A stretch of 64,000 nucleotides of DNA from Psychrobacter sp. 28M-43 (GTDB lineage: Bacteria; Pseudomonadota; Gammaproteobacteria; Pseudomonadales; Moraxellaceae): assembly GCF_014770435.1 (NCBI RefSeq), contig NZ_CP061739.1:558001-622000 (forward strand). Reading direction: 5' to 3'. Under the pieces are notes generated by a model, which was not told where the DNA came from, made no database searches, and saw nothing but the letters and a program-made list of their open reading frames with translations. Position numbers and translations under genes: made by a program. This document shows, one piece after another, positions 34,616-44,617 of this stretch. How positions within the stretch are numbered: the first letter of the stretch is position 1; each line of letters opens with the position of its first letter.

Positions 34616-35578
34616 ATGTCTGATGCACCAGCACTCTCCATAAAAAACCTATCCAAAACCTACGACAATGGGTTTTCGGCATTAAAAGGGGTTGATTTAA
34701 CGGTACCACAAGGTGGTTTCTTTGCGTTACTTGGGCCAAACGGCGCAGGCAAATCTACCATGATTGGTATTATTAGCTCATTGTTTAAGCCAACCACCGG
34801 TAGCGTTCATATTTTCGGCACAGACCTATTAGAGAACCCTTCGATTGCCAAGCAATACCTTGGTGTTGTACCGCAAGAATTTAACTTTAATATGTTCGAA
34901 AAAGTCGAAGATATCTTGATTACGCAAGCGGGTTATTTTGGCATTCCAGCAAAAGAAGCCAAACCACGCGCAAAGAGACTATTAACAGCGTTGGGACTAT
35001 GGGATAAACGCGATAGCAAATCACGTGAACTATCTGGCGGTATGAAACGTCGTCTGATGATTGCGCGAGCATTGATTCATAAGCCAAAATTATTGATTCT
35101 TGATGAGCCAACAGCGGGTGTCGATATCGAGCTACGCCGCTCAATGTGGGAATTCATGCAGCAGATTAATATCGAAGAAAACACCACTATTATTCTGACG
35201 ACTCATTATCTCGAAGAAGCTGAGCAATTGTGTAAACGCATTGCGATCTTGGATCACGGTGAAATTCGTATCAATACGGAAATGAAAGAGCTACTGGCGC
35301 AGTTGTCGGTAGAGACGTTTGTATTTGATTTGGATACGCCGCTCACTGAGCAGTTGGCTCTAACAGGAGTTACAGGGGTCTCGCAACCAGATGAGCAAAC
35401 GCTAGAAGTTACCTTGACAGAAGGTGAGTCACTAAACGGTGTCTTTGATCAGCTATCTGAGAAAGGTATCAGTGTGGCGAGTATGCGCAATAAAGCCAAC
35501 CGACTAGAAGAGTTATTTATGCGCTTGGTAGACAAAAACATTCAGAGTGCAGATAGCATGAAGGAGGCGGGATTATGA
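34616..35578 (+). CDS. ABC transporter ATP-binding protein (ABC-2/YadG type)
   Basis: Cytoplasmic ATPase of an ABC-2 type exporter, 320 residues from the ATG at 34616, which has AAAGAGG 5 nt upstream. Walker A GPNGAGKST (40-48), signature LSGGMKRRL, Walker B LLILDEPTAG and the switch His in TTHYLEEAE are intact. A C-terminal extension of about 90 residues resembles the DUF4162-like tail of drug/polyketide exporters. Its stop overlaps the permease start (ATGA), so the two are translationally coupled. Substrate unknown. Confidence 0.93.
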   Translation: MSDAPALSIKNLSKTYDNGFSALKGVDLTVPQGGFFALLGPNGAGKSTMIGIISSLFKPTTGSVHIFGTDLLENPSIAKQYLGVVPQEFNFNMFEKVEDILITQAGYFGIPAKEAKPRAKRLLTALGLWDKRDSKSRELSGGMKRRLMIARALIHKPKLLILDEPTAGVDIELRRSMWEFMQQINIEENTTIILTTHYLEEAEQLCKRIAILDHGEIRINTEMKELLAQLSVETFVFDLDTPLTEQLALTGVTGVSQPDEQTLEVTLTEGESLNGVFDQLSEKGISVASMRNKANRLEELFMRLVDKNIQSADSMKEAGL

Positions 35579-36381
35579 GTCAGGAACTAATCGATCATAA
35601 TAAAACAATGTCATTGAGTAAGAAGTGGATTGCATTTCGTACTATTTGGTTCAAAGAAGTGCGCCGTATTTTACGTATCTGGCCACAGACATTACTACCA
35701 CCCGTTATCACGATGAGCTTGTACTTTGTCATCTTTGGTAAGATGATTGGCTCGCGTGTGGGTGAGATGGGCGGCGTGCCTTACATGCAGTTTATCGTGC
35801 CTGGTTTGATCATGATGTCGATCATTACCAACAGTTACTCTAACGTCGTCTCAAGCTTCTTTAGTGCTAAGTTCACGTCTAGTATCGAAGAGCTTTTGGT
35901 CTCACCCGTATCTAAGCATGCTATTTTGATGGGTTATATCAGTGGTGGTATCTTCCGTGGTCTGGCCATCGGTGTGATTGTCTCGATAGTGGCGCTGTTC
36001 TTTACTGATCTTGGTATCGAGCATTTATTTGTGACTATATTTACGGTACTTGGCACGTCTATCTTGTTTTCATTAGGCGGCTTTATCAATGCGGTATTTG
36101 CACGCTCGTTTGATGATATCTCTATTATCCCAAGCTTTGTACTGACGCCATTGACCTATCTTGGTGGTGTGTTTTATTCGATGGAGAATTTATCGCCATT
36201 TTGGCAAAATGTTTCGCTATTGAATCCTATCGTCTATATGGTCAACTCATTCCGTTACGGTATTCTTGGCTACTCTGATGTCAACGTTTGGTATTCGATG
36301 GCGGCTATTTTTGTGTTCTGTGCGATATTTTATACCATTGCTTATCGCTTGCTAAGTAACGGTTCACGTGTACGTTTGTAG
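35575..36381 (+). CDS. ABC-2 type permease (YadH type)
   Basis: Inner-membrane partner of the upstream ATPase. 268 residues with six predicted helices and the ABC-2 hallmark around LNPIVYMVNSFRYGILGYSD. AAGGAGG precedes the ATG. One ATPase plus one permease gene suggests a homodimeric half-type exporter similar to YadGH. The gap of 68 bp to queF leaves open whether queF belongs to the transcript. Confidence 0.92.
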   Translation: MSQELIDHNKTMSLSKKWIAFRTIWFKEVRRILRIWPQTLLPPVITMSLYFVIFGKMIGSRVGEMGGVPYMQFIVPGLIMMSIITNSYSNVVSSFFSAKFTSSIEELLVSPVSKHAILMGYISGGIFRGLAIGVIVSIVALFFTDLGIEHLFVTIFTVLGTSILFSLGGFINAVFARSFDDISIIPSFVLTPLTYLGGVFYSMENLSPFWQNVSLLNPIVYMVNSFRYGILGYSDVNVWYSMAAIFVFCAIFYTIAYRLLSNGSRVRL

Positions 36382-36449
36382 TGTGTATTATTCGCTAAGC
36401 ATATTATTATTTAGAGCAAATTTTAAACGGTTTAATATTAGGAAGACAG

Positions 36450-37334
36450 ATGAGTATTCACGGTATCTTGGGTGAGCAAACCACAGACTATCCAACTGAG
36501 TATAGCCCAGAGACGCTATATCCGATTGCGCGCAGCATGGGACGTGATGCGATTGGTTGGCAAGACGACAAGTTAACAGTCGGTGTCGATTGGTGGCAGG
36601 CTTTTGAGATATCTTGGTTAAATCCGCAAGGTATCTCGCAAGTGGCTATCGCGCGCTTTAGCATTCCTGCTAGCTCACCGTTTATCGTAGAATCAAAGTC
36701 GCTCAAGCTATACTTGAATAGTATTAACTTTACCGAGTTTGCCAGTTGGAATGATGTACAAGCGTTGATTGCGAAAGACTTGTCAGCTTGTTTGCAAGCA
36801 GATGTACAGGTAGCGTTATTTGGTCTAAACGATGATTTAAATGGTAACGAGACAGCGTTATTGATTGCTCAGCCTGAGGGTGTTTGTATTGATGAAGCAT
36901 TGGCAGGCAACACGGATAAAGTTGCATTAACTGAACGTCCTGATGCGTCGTTGCTGAGTGAAAACGAAGTAGGGGCTAGCGATGAAAGCGTGGCAAGTAA
37001 TGGTACGCAGCCATATACCTTTTATTCCAATCTACTGCGTAGTAATTGCCCAGTGACCAATCAACCAGATTGGGGCACGTTGGCCGTATCGATTACAACT
37101 GATAAGCCTTTTAATAATGCAAATATGCTGCGTTATATATTGAGCTTCCGTCAGCACAATGGTTTCCATGAGCAGTGTGTAGAGCAGATATTTGCTGATT
37201 TGAGCCAATACTATCAGCCAAGTGAACTAATGGTGCGGGCGTGGTATACGCGCCGCGGTGGTATTGATATCAATCCTTGCCGTGTTAGTGATATTCGTTT
37301 ATTGCCTAAGCCAAGCCGTTTAATCCGCCAGTAA
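36450..37334 (+). CDS. queF: NADPH-dependent 7-cyano-7-deazaguanine reductase
   Basis: Reduces preQ0 to preQ1 in queuosine synthesis. 294 residues, the bimodular (long) type. The N-terminal half has SKSLKLYLNS (83-91); the C-terminal half has the catalytic Cys200 in SNCPVTNQPDWG with D207, and H240/E241 in GFHEQCVE. A low-complexity insertion (about 155-187) separates the halves. AGGAAGA precedes the ATG. A strong terminator shared with proS follows. Confidence 0.96.
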   Translation: MSIHGILGEQTTDYPTEYSPETLYPIARSMGRDAIGWQDDKLTVGVDWWQAFEISWLNPQGISQVAIARFSIPASSPFIVESKSLKLYLNSINFTEFASWNDVQALIAKDLSACLQADVQVALFGLNDDLNGNETALLIAQPEGVCIDEALAGNTDKVALTERPDASLLSENEVGASDESVASNGTQPYTFYSNLLRSNCPVTNQPDWGTLAVSITTDKPFNNANMLRYILSFRQHNGFHEQCVEQIFADLSQYYQPSELMVRAWYTRRGGIDINPCRVSDIRLLPKPSRLIRQ

Positions 37335-37376
37335 GTTCTCGCTAAAAATACAATGTTAAATAGTTTTTAAGCCCAT

Positions 37377-37415
37377 AAAAAAGCGCCTATCTCATCATGT
37401 GAGATAGGCGCTTTT
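37377..37415. terminator. bidirectional terminator between queF and proS
   Basis: AAAAAGCGCCTATCTCA and TGAGATAGGCGCTTTTT pair perfectly around a short loop, with T-runs on both strands, ideal for the convergent queF and proS. Confidence 0.92.
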
Positions 37416-37440
37416 TGTTGTATAGTCTTTATCTACAAGA

Positions 37441-39159
37441 CTATTTACCGCTTACTTTTGCCATGACTTCTTCACGGCTCAGCATTTGTTTTTCAGCTTC
37501 ACGGCGATTGACGTACTCATACTTGTCTTCCGCCAAGTTGCGATCAGAGACGACGATACGATGCGGTATACCAATCAACTCAAGATCAGCAAACTTAACG
37601 CCTGGGCGCTCATTACGATCGTCCAGTAGTACGTTGATACCTTGAGCTTTTAACTCTTCATACAGAGCGGTTGCCGTCTGCATGACCGTCTCTTCTTTAG
37701 ACTTCATCGGGATGATGGCGACTTCAAAAGGAGCGATTGAATCATTAACCGTTGGCGTCTTCGGCCACATGATACCGTTTTCATCGTTGTTCTGCTCGAT
37801 AGCAGCAGCGATGATACGGCTCACACCAATACCATAACAGCCCATCATCAAGGTGACAGGTTTGCCATCTTCGCCAGAAACTGTACAGTTCATCGCTTGT
37901 GAGTATTTATCACCCAACTGGAAGATATGACCGACTTCGATACCGCGTTTGATTTTTAGGCTGCCTTTACCATCAGGAGACGGGTCGCCTTCTTGTACAT
38001 TGCGCACATCAACGATGCGAGTAATGCGAGTGTCACGTGCCCAGTTCATACCGATAGTATGTTTGTTCACTTCATTGGCACCGCAAACAAAATCTGACAA
38101 CGCAGCTGCTGAACGATCAACGAATACAGGCATATCTAAATTAACGCCGATATAACCTTTGTGCAGGCCTGCCGCCTTTAGCTCTTCGTCAGAAGCTAAC
38201 GTCAATGGTACGTTAGCTTCTTCGATTTTCTCAGCTTTGATAGTGTTGAGCTGGTGATCGCCGCGCAATACGATAGCAATCAGTTGTGGCTCATCATTCT
38301 CAGTATGACCATGAACGATCAAGGTTTTAACCGTCGTTTCTAACGGGATGTCCAAGTGTTCAGCAACCATTTTACAGCTGGTCATGCCTTCAGTTAGAAC
38401 GTCTTCACGCTCCATTTTCGGTGGTTGACGCTCAGCAGTGCTGACAGATTCTGCTAGCTCTACGTTGGCTGCATAGTCAGATGAGTCCGAAAACGCAATA
38501 TCGTCTTCGCCGCTATCTGCCAATACATGGAACTCATGTGAAGCAAAGCCACCGATAGAGCCTGTATCTGCTTGTACCGCACGGAAATCTAAGCCCAAGC
38601 GGGTAAAGATGCGTGTATAAGCGTCATACATATCATGGTAAGTTTTGGCCAATGAGGCTTGATCCACATGGAAAGAGTAAGCATCTTTCATGGTGAATTC
38701 ACGTGCGCGCATCACACCGAAGCGTGGACGAATCTCATCACGGAACTTACCTTGAATCTGAAAGAAGGTAATCGGTAGCTGTTTATAACTACGTAGCTCG
38801 CCTTGTGCTAGATTGGTAATGACTTCTTCATGCGTTGGACCAAGTACAAAGTCGCGATCATGACGGTCTTTGAAGCGTAATAGCTCAGGACCATAATCAT
38901 CAAAACGTCCGGTCGTCTGCCAAAGTTCAGCAGGCTGAGTCATCGGCATAAGCACTTCTTGTGCGCCGACATTTTGCATCTCTTCACGAACAATGCGTTC
39001 GACCTTTTGTAAGACGCGCAGACCCATAGGCAACCAAATATACAATCCAGAAGCAATCTTGCGGATAAGACCAGCACGCACCATCAATTGGCTTGAGGCG
39101 ATGTCGGCGTCACTTGGGGTTTCTTTTAGTGTGGCAAATAAAAATTGACTGGCTTTCAT
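37441..39159 (-). CDS. proS: prolyl-tRNA synthetase
   Basis: Charges tRNA-Pro. 572 residues, the bacterial type with an editing (INS, YbaK-like) domain between motifs 2 and 3. Class II motif 2 [21 protein letters not shown] is clear, the INS domain spans about 225-390 with the KTLIVHG segment, and motif 3 [11 protein letters not shown] is near residue 440. The C-terminal anticodon-binding domain follows. A tRNA-Pro(GGG) gene lies 15 kb away at 52777. Confidence 0.97.
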   Translation of the reverse strand: MKASQFLFATLKETPSDADIASSQLMVRAGLIRKIASGLYIWLPMGLRVLQKVERIVREEMQNVGAQEVLMPMTQPAELWQTTGRFDDYGPELLRFKDRHDRDFVLGPTHEEVITNLAQGELRSYKQLPITFFQIQGKFRDEIRPRFGVMRAREFTMKDAYSFHVDQASLAKTYHDMYDAYTRIFTRLGLDFRAVQADTGSIGGFASHEFHVLADSGEDDIAFSDSSDYAANVELAESVSTAERQPPKMEREDVLTEGMTSCKMVAEHLDIPLETTVKTLIVHGHTENDEPQLIAIVLRGDHQLNTIKAEKIEEANVPLTLASDEELKAAGLHKGYIGVNLDMPVFVDRSAAALSDFVCGANEVNKHTIGMNWARDTRITRIVDVRNVQEGDPSPDGKGSLKIKRGIEVGHIFQLGDKYSQAMNCTVSGEDGKPVTLMMGCYGIGVSRIIAAAIEQNNDENGIMWPKTPTVNDSIAPFEVAIIPMKSKEETVMQTATALYEELKAQGINVLLDDRNERPGVKFADLELIGIPHRIVVSDRNLAEDKYEYVNRREAEKQMLSREEVMAKVSGK

Positions 39160-39752
39160 AAATAAAGCGTAACCTTATCAACGATAAAAAAATAAGAAAT
39201 AGTAGGATGTTGAGCGTATGGCTAATCGTTTCATTGCCGCCGCAAGCTTACCTTTATCACTTAGCAATAATCTAGGGTATTTCCTAGTTACCAACCTGCT
39301 TATATACAAAGCACATCAGTAAAAACCACTCTCATAAAAGAGAGGCAAATTTGATTTGATGTATCAATATGCCAAAAATGCGATATATTCAGGTTAAAAC
39401 CCTGATAAATGCTTTAAGAATGACATTTTATTCATACAATCTGACTATGTTAGGTAAAGTTCGCCTAAGACGCAATGACTTTTTGTCTTTTCAGACCGAA
39501 CGTGACACAAAGGCTTCAATAAGGGGTAAATAATTGAGCTATTCGTATGATTTTATAGCGAAAGCACTGCTTATTTTAGAGACAGTTTATTGAGATGATT
39601 GTGTAGAGGTTTATGGATAAAGTTATGTAGAGGAATGGTAGCCATTACTTGAAGTTACTGCACAATAGTCGCATTTATAGAATAAGCATCTGCTCCGTTT
39701 TTACAACGCTTTTAGCCTTACCAAACGATGCAACATTATAAAGGTAGCTTCT
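39160..39752. other. intergenic region proS / DUF4230 gene
   Basis: About 590 bp. A possible 34-codon frame (39218-39322, MANRFIAAASLPLSLSNNLG onward) is preceded by AGGATG but has no other support. No T-box or other riboswitch was recognised; the rest is AT-rich with no repeat. Confidence 0.4.
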
Positions 39753-40493
39753 ATGGATAATCCTGATATGAATAACGCTAATGCCACTCAAAAGCCTGCG
39801 AAACGTCCTATTGCGACAATGTCGTGGGTGATATTACTCATCGGTCTAGCAGCGATTGTCTTTGCTATTTATAGCGCGCAAAACAAACCAGAAGAAGCGC
39901 CGATAGAAACTATTACTCGCGAAGGGGTGGTTACGCAAATTCAGCAGTTAAATCGCTTACATACTGTCGCATTCAGTGTCGATACAGTGATTACGAGCGA
40001 GCGACCTGGGAGCTGGATGAAACTGTGGCAAGACGAGCAAAAGGCATTGTTTATCGCTCATGGTCGCGTAGAAGCAGGCGTTGATCTGAGTGCACTGACA
40101 CCTGAGATGGTACAAGTAGTGCAACCTGCTCCAGCTAATGTGGATGAAGAGCAAGTAGCTGACACCAACTCACCAGCTGCCACTATGCCGCAAATCAATA
40201 TTACTTTGCCGCCTACAGAGATATTTTCAGTATATCTAGATGATATTGATATTTATGACTGGCAGACAGGGGCTTTTGGCATGATGCAAGTCGACCCTAA
40301 GATATTGGCACAAGCACAGACCATGGCAAAAAAAGAAGTGCTTGAGCGTGCCTGCCGAGGTGATGTCATGAATATGGCATTGCAAAATGCGCAAACCCAG
40401 TTGCAGCAGCTGTTTGCACTCACGGGAGCGGTAGTGACGGTTACCACTCAGGGTGCAGGTGCATGTCAATTGCCAGTCACTACCAATAGCTAG
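39753..40493 (+). CDS. DUF4230 membrane-anchored protein
   Basis: 246 residues: one N-terminal TM helix (about 24-42) and a periplasmic DUF4230 domain (about 60-240) with the family pattern of QQLNRLHTVAFSVDTVI, ALFIAHGRVEAGVDLS and the C-terminal LERACRGDVMNMALQNAQ. Two Cys (in RACRG and GACQL) are close to the end. Function of the family is unknown. Divergent from proS and convergent with phrB. Confidence 0.85.
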   Translation: MDNPDMNNANATQKPAKRPIATMSWVILLIGLAAIVFAIYSAQNKPEEAPIETITREGVVTQIQQLNRLHTVAFSVDTVITSERPGSWMKLWQDEQKALFIAHGRVEAGVDLSALTPEMVQVVQPAPANVDEEQVADTNSPAATMPQINITLPPTEIFSVYLDDIDIYDWQTGAFGMMQVDPKILAQAQTMAKKEVLERACRGDVMNMALQNAQTQLQQLFALTGAVVTVTTQGAGACQLPVTTNS

Positions 40494-40514
40494 TCTGCTG
40501 GTTGTTTTCTAAAA

Positions 40515-42167
40515 TTAAGCTTCTTTTTTAAATTCGGCGATAGCTAACTTGCGTACTGATTTATGCTCAACCATCGGCGCAGGGTAATCGATATCGGCAA
40601 ACTTACCACCTTTTGCCAGTTCTTTACGCATCTTATCTTCGTTGTGCAATATGCTATTAGGAATGTCCTTTAACTCTGGTAGCCAAGTCTTAATAAACAG
40701 AGCTTTAGGATCATGCGTATTGGCTTGGCTAAAGGGGTTCATAATGCGGAAGTAGGGCGCTGAGTCAGTACCTGTCGATGCGCTCCATTGCCAGCCGCCG
40801 TTATTGGACGCAAAATCCCCATCTATCAGCTGCTGCATAAAGTAGCGCTCACCCAAGCGCCAATCAATCAACAAGTCTTTGGTCAAAAACATCGCGGTGA
40901 CCATGCGCAGACGATTGTGCATAAACCCTGTCGCATTTAGGCAACGCATTGCTGCATCGACTAATGGCACGCCTGTTTTGCCAGTGCACCATGTCTCAAA
41001 ATCATCATTGTCATATGACCAATTAACCTTAGTGTCAGTATCTTCTTTATAAGCCTTATGACGGATCAGGTTTGGTTTTTCTACTAGCACATGACGATAA
41101 AAGTCTCGCCACGCAAACTCACTTATCCAGCGATTGATGTCTTCATTATCACCGTCATTGCCGTGTAGCTTTTCTTGTGCTTTGCTCGCCTGTAGATAGC
41201 AGAACCTAGGGCTGATAGAGCCTATAGTGAGATAAGCCGATAGCTGACTGGTTGCGTGCAGATGGGGGACATCACGGCTCACATCGTAATCATTGATATC
41301 ATCATCGACGAATGCCTTTAGACGCTGGCAAGCGGCAGACTCACCTGCAGGATAAGCGTCTCTTGCTTGATCAAGCTGAGCTGTCATATCGATATGCTGC
41401 AACGAGTCGTTCTTTTCTAATGTCTGCTGATAGTCACTGAGTATTTTCTCACTTAGTGCTTTGATATCGTCGATTGTATTGGCAAACGTTTGCGATGATG
41501 GTAGTTTGATTTTATAATCGCTAACCACTGCGGGTGCTTCATGCATTTGGATGGTGCTGACGTCCAATGTATGTCGCCATTTTTTATAAAATGGGGTGAA
41601 GACCTTATACATGCTATCGCCATCATTGGTCGTGATGCTTTGCGGTGGCAAAATGCACTGGTCATGCCAGCGGACGAACTCGATATCGTCTTTTGCAAGT
41701 TGTTTGCTTAATTGCTCATCACGATCAATCTCATTACCTTCGTACTCGTGATTGGCCATGATGCAGCTAATTTCATTATCATTGCATAAAGTCGTGAGCG
41801 CTTCTATACAGTCAGCAAAGCTTGGACAGAGCTGTACTGTTAAAGTGATGTTCAGTTTTGATTGCAAGCCCTTTGCTAGAATAGGTAGCGCACGGGCAAT
41901 ATGATCGACTTGTACAAGGGACACATCGTGTGCTTGCCACTGCTCAGGCGTCAAAAAGTATACGGCAGACACTGAAGCGTTGTCTTCCTTTGCACGTTCA
42001 CAAAGCGCTGCTAAAGCGATATTGTCATGAATGCGTAGGTCACGACGAAACCACATCAAGTAATGCGGTGGATTTTTGCTAGTAGCATTCTCGTCAGTAT
42101 TAGTATTAGTATTAGTATTAGTATTAGTATTAGTATTAGTAGCGGCTGTCTGTGCAGTCTTAGACAT
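40515..42167 (-). CDS. phrB: deoxyribodipyrimidine photolyase (class I CPD type)
   Basis: Repairs cyclobutane pyrimidine dimers with blue light. 550 residues from the ATG at 42167 (a TTG one codon earlier is weaker). The N-terminal antenna domain begins at YLMWFRRDLRIHDN (about 38-52). The FAD domain has EFAWRDFYRH, CLNATGFMHNRLRMV and NNGGWQWSASTGTDSAPYFR, including the conserved Trp and Asn of photolyases. Before the catalytic fold it has a repeat of Asn-Thr dipeptides (about residues 11-26) from a hexanucleotide repeat. Divergent from trpF. Confidence 0.96.
   Translation of the reverse strand: MSKTAQTAATNTNTNTNTNTNTNTDENATSKNPPHYLMWFRRDLRIHDNIALAALCERAKEDNASVSAVYFLTPEQWQAHDVSLVQVDHIARALPILAKGLQSKLNITLTVQLCPSFADCIEALTTLCNDNEISCIMANHEYEGNEIDRDEQLSKQLAKDDIEFVRWHDQCILPPQSITTNDGDSMYKVFTPFYKKWRHTLDVSTIQMHEAPAVVSDYKIKLPSSQTFANTIDDIKALSEKILSDYQQTLEKNDSLQHIDMTAQLDQARDAYPAGESAACQRLKAFVDDDINDYDVSRDVPHLHATSQLSAYLTIGSISPRFCYLQASKAQEKLHGNDGDNEDINRWISEFAWRDFYRHVLVEKPNLIRHKAYKEDTDTKVNWSYDNDDFETWCTGKTGVPLVDAAMRCLNATGFMHNRLRMVTAMFLTKDLLIDWRLGERYFMQQLIDGDFASNNGGWQWSASTGTDSAPYFRIMNPFSQANTHDPKALFIKTWLPELKDIPNSILHNEDKMRKELAKGGKFADIDYPAPMVEHKSVRKLAIAEFKKEA
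42096..42140. repeat. hexanucleotide tandem repeat (AGTATT)n in phrB
   Basis: Seven and a half perfect copies of AGTATT over 45 bp. On the minus strand they encode alternating Asn and Thr in the photolyase N-terminal tail. A 6-bp unit changes length without shifting the frame. Confidence 0.9.
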
Positions 42168-42368
42168 CAAAGTATCCCTATATTAATCAATCGCAATCAT
42201 AAACAAAACTAAGGATAAAAGTATGCTAGGATAAGTTTTTGGATGCAATGGCTTTGCCGTTTGGTTAACAAAACCTCATCACATCTAACGATTTATCTTT
42301 GGCTTGAACCTATCTGATGCCGCTATAATCGGCGTCATATTCAGTACCATGAAACGCAAGGTCACAAA

Positions 42369-43040
42369 ATGCACGTTAAGTTTTGCGGGTTTACTCAGCT
42401 TAATGATATACAGACTGCTGCACAGTTAGGTGCAGATGCAGTGGGTTTGGTGTTTTATCCACCAAGTCCACGTGCAGTCACGATAGAGCAGGCGCAAACT
42501 CTGAGTGCTGCCGTACCTGCTTTTGTCAGCGTGGTGGCACTGGTAGTCAATATGCCCAAAGATGAGCTGATCAAATTAGCAAACAACGTCTCTTTTGATA
42601 TTATTCAGTTCCACGGTGATGAAACGCCTGAGCAGTGCCAACAGCTGGCAGGCGTGATCAATAAACGCTGGATCAAAGCATTGCGTATCAATACAGAGCA
42701 AGACAGTCTCGATAGCGTTCGCGCCCAAATTAATCAATTTGCGACCGCAGGTGCCAGTAGTATTTTACTGGATGCTTATCATCAGCATAAGTATGGCGGT
42801 ACAGGCGCACGTTTTGATTGGAGTCTCATTCCACATGACAGCGCACTACCAATCGTTCTGGCTGGCGGGCTCGATGCCGACAATGTTGCCGCTACATTAG
42901 ATTTACCTATTTATGGCGTCGATGTGAGCGGTGGTATCGAGGTTGATAAAGGTAAAAAAGACGCTGCCAAAATGCGTGCCTTTATGAAAGCGGTCAAACG
43001 CGATCGATGGCAAAACGCTACGGTCACTGGCGTCATCTAA
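42369..43040 (+). CDS. trpF: phosphoribosylanthranilate isomerase
   Basis: Third step in tryptophan synthesis from anthranilate. 223 residues, TIM barrel. The catalytic Cys is in VKFCGFTQ and the catalytic Asp in ILLDAYH; phosphate-binding blocks LAGGLDADN and GVDVSGGIE are intact. AAGGT precedes the ATG. It is followed by trpB and trpA with gaps of 160 and 142 bp, so internal promoters are possible. trpGDC are not in the window, as is usual in Moraxellaceae and Pseudomonas. Confidence 0.96.
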   Translation: MHVKFCGFTQLNDIQTAAQLGADAVGLVFYPPSPRAVTIEQAQTLSAAVPAFVSVVALVVNMPKDELIKLANNVSFDIIQFHGDETPEQCQQLAGVINKRWIKALRINTEQDSLDSVRAQINQFATAGASSILLDAYHQHKYGGTGARFDWSLIPHDSALPIVLAGGLDADNVAATLDLPIYGVDVSGGIEVDKGKKDAAKMRAFMKAVKRDRWQNATVTGVI

Positions 43041-43200
43041 GTGGGTGTGTATCTAGCTATTTGCGATACGTAATCTGCTTAGTTGATCGTTATTCCGATT
43101 TTTCTGCTTAAATCTTATTAGATTGTTATCCCTTTTATTATTTTTTCTCTATTTATCTAAAGTTATCTAAAAAATACCACTTATTACAGTAGGAATTATC

Positions 43201-44475
43201 ATGAGTCATGTCGAGAACAAAGATTTATCTGCTACCGCACAATCGGTTAATACTTTTACCAATCCTGAAAACGTACAGGACTTCAACCAGTATCCTGATG
43301 CGCGCGGTCATTTTGGTGTACATGGGGGGCGTTTTGTCTCTGAGACGCTAATGGCTGCTCTAGAAGAGCTAGAAACGCTTTATACCAAAGTAAAAGCAGA
43401 CCCAGCATTCTGGGAAGAGTATCACAACGATTTGGTCAATTATGTCGGTCGTCCAACGCCGCTATATCATGCTAAGCGTTTGAGCGATGAGATTGGCGGT
43501 GCGCAAATTTACTTTAAGCGTGAAGACCTAAACCATACAGGCGCGCATAAAGTAAATAACACCATTGGTCAGGCACTGCTTGCCAAGATGTGCGGCAAAA
43601 AACGTATCATCGCTGAGACTGGTGCAGGACAGCATGGCGTAGCGACGGCGACAATTGCCGCACGCTTAGGCCTAGAATGTATCGTCTATATGGGTGCTGA
43701 CGATGTCGAGCGTCAAAAAATGAACGTCTATCGTATGCGCTTGCTTGGCGCGACAGTTGTGCCCGTCACTTCTGGCTCACGCACGCTCAAAGACGCAATG
43801 AACGAAGCCATGCGTGACTGGGTGACCAATGTGGATAGCACCTATTACATTATCGGTACTGTGGCAGGCCCGCATCCTTATCCGCTGTTGGTTCGTGATT
43901 TCCAAGCGATTATCGGTAAAGAAGCACGTATTCAGCATCTAGAAAAAACAGGCAAAATGCCAGATGCCTTGGTTGCGTGTGTCGGTGGTGGCTCAAATGC
44001 TATTGGTTTGTTCTTTGACTTCCTAAACGATACTGACGTTAAAATGTATGGTGTCGAAGCGACAGGCGATGGTATCGAGTCAGGTCGTCATTCAGCACCA
44101 TTGGCTGCTGGTCGTATCGGCGTGCTACATGGTAACCGTACTTACCTAATGGCAGATGATGATGGCCAGATTCAAGAGACGCATTCTATCTCAGCGGGTC
44201 TTGATTATCCTGGTGTCGGCCCAGAGCATAGCTTCCTAAAAGACATGAAGCGTGTTGAATATGTCGGCTGTACGGATAAAGAGGCGCTAGAAGGCTTCCA
44301 TGAAGCAACTCGCAAAGAAGGCATCATTCCTGCGCTTGAAACTGCTCATGCCGTCGCTTATGCATTGAAACTGGCTAAAACCATGACTCCTGACCAAACG
44401 ATCATCGTTAATATGTCAGGTCGCGGTGACAAGGATCTGCATTCAGTGATGAAAGCAGAAGGGATTGAGTTGTAG
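43201..44475 (+). CDS. trpB: tryptophan synthase beta chain
   Basis: Condenses indole with serine. 424 residues with the PLP Lys117 in HTGAHKVNN, the GAGQHGVA active-site loop, the phosphate-binding GGGSNAIG and the monovalent cation region. The first 35 residues are a longer N-terminal tail than in E. coli TrpB. AGGA lies 6 nt before the ATG. Works with TrpA as an alpha2-beta2 complex with channelled indole. Confidence 0.98.
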   Translation: MSHVENKDLSATAQSVNTFTNPENVQDFNQYPDARGHFGVHGGRFVSETLMAALEELETLYTKVKADPAFWEEYHNDLVNYVGRPTPLYHAKRLSDEIGGAQIYFKREDLNHTGAHKVNNTIGQALLAKMCGKKRIIAETGAGQHGVATATIAARLGLECIVYMGADDVERQKMNVYRMRLLGATVVPVTSGSRTLKDAMNEAMRDWVTNVDSTYYIIGTVAGPHPYPLLVRDFQAIIGKEARIQHLEKTGKMPDALVACVGGGSNAIGLFFDFLNDTDVKMYGVEATGDGIESGRHSAPLAAGRIGVLHGNRTYLMADDDGQIQETHSISAGLDYPGVGPEHSFLKDMKRVEYVGCTDKEALEGFHEATRKEGIIPALETAHAVAYALKLAKTMTPDQTIIVNMSGRGDKDLHSVMKAEGIEL

Positions 44476-44537
44476 TAACGAGTATCTTTATAAGTTATCA
44501 AATTTATAAGTTACTAGATTTTTCTTTATAAGAAAAA

Positions 44538-44589
44538 TTGTTTGACCTTTTATTGTTCAATATGGATTATTAAACGAAAGGTCAAACAA
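44538..44589. repeat. 13-bp perfect inverted repeat between trpB and trpA
   Basis: TTGTTTGACCTTT (44538-44550) and AAAGGTCAAACAA (44577-44589), spacer 26 nt, ending 28 bp before the trpA ATG. No long T-run. Could be an RNA hairpin controlling trpA expression or an operator. Confidence 0.75.
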
Positions 44590-44617
44590 GCCAGTTTATA
44601 ACAATTAAGAGACCACT

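Noticed and set aside
39160..39752. T-box or similar tRNA-responsive leader upstream of proS
   Set aside because: No T-box sequence; such leaders are not expected in this group.
43041..43200. trp attenuator with leader peptide before trpB
   Set aside because: No short frame with consecutive Trp codons and no competing hairpins were found.
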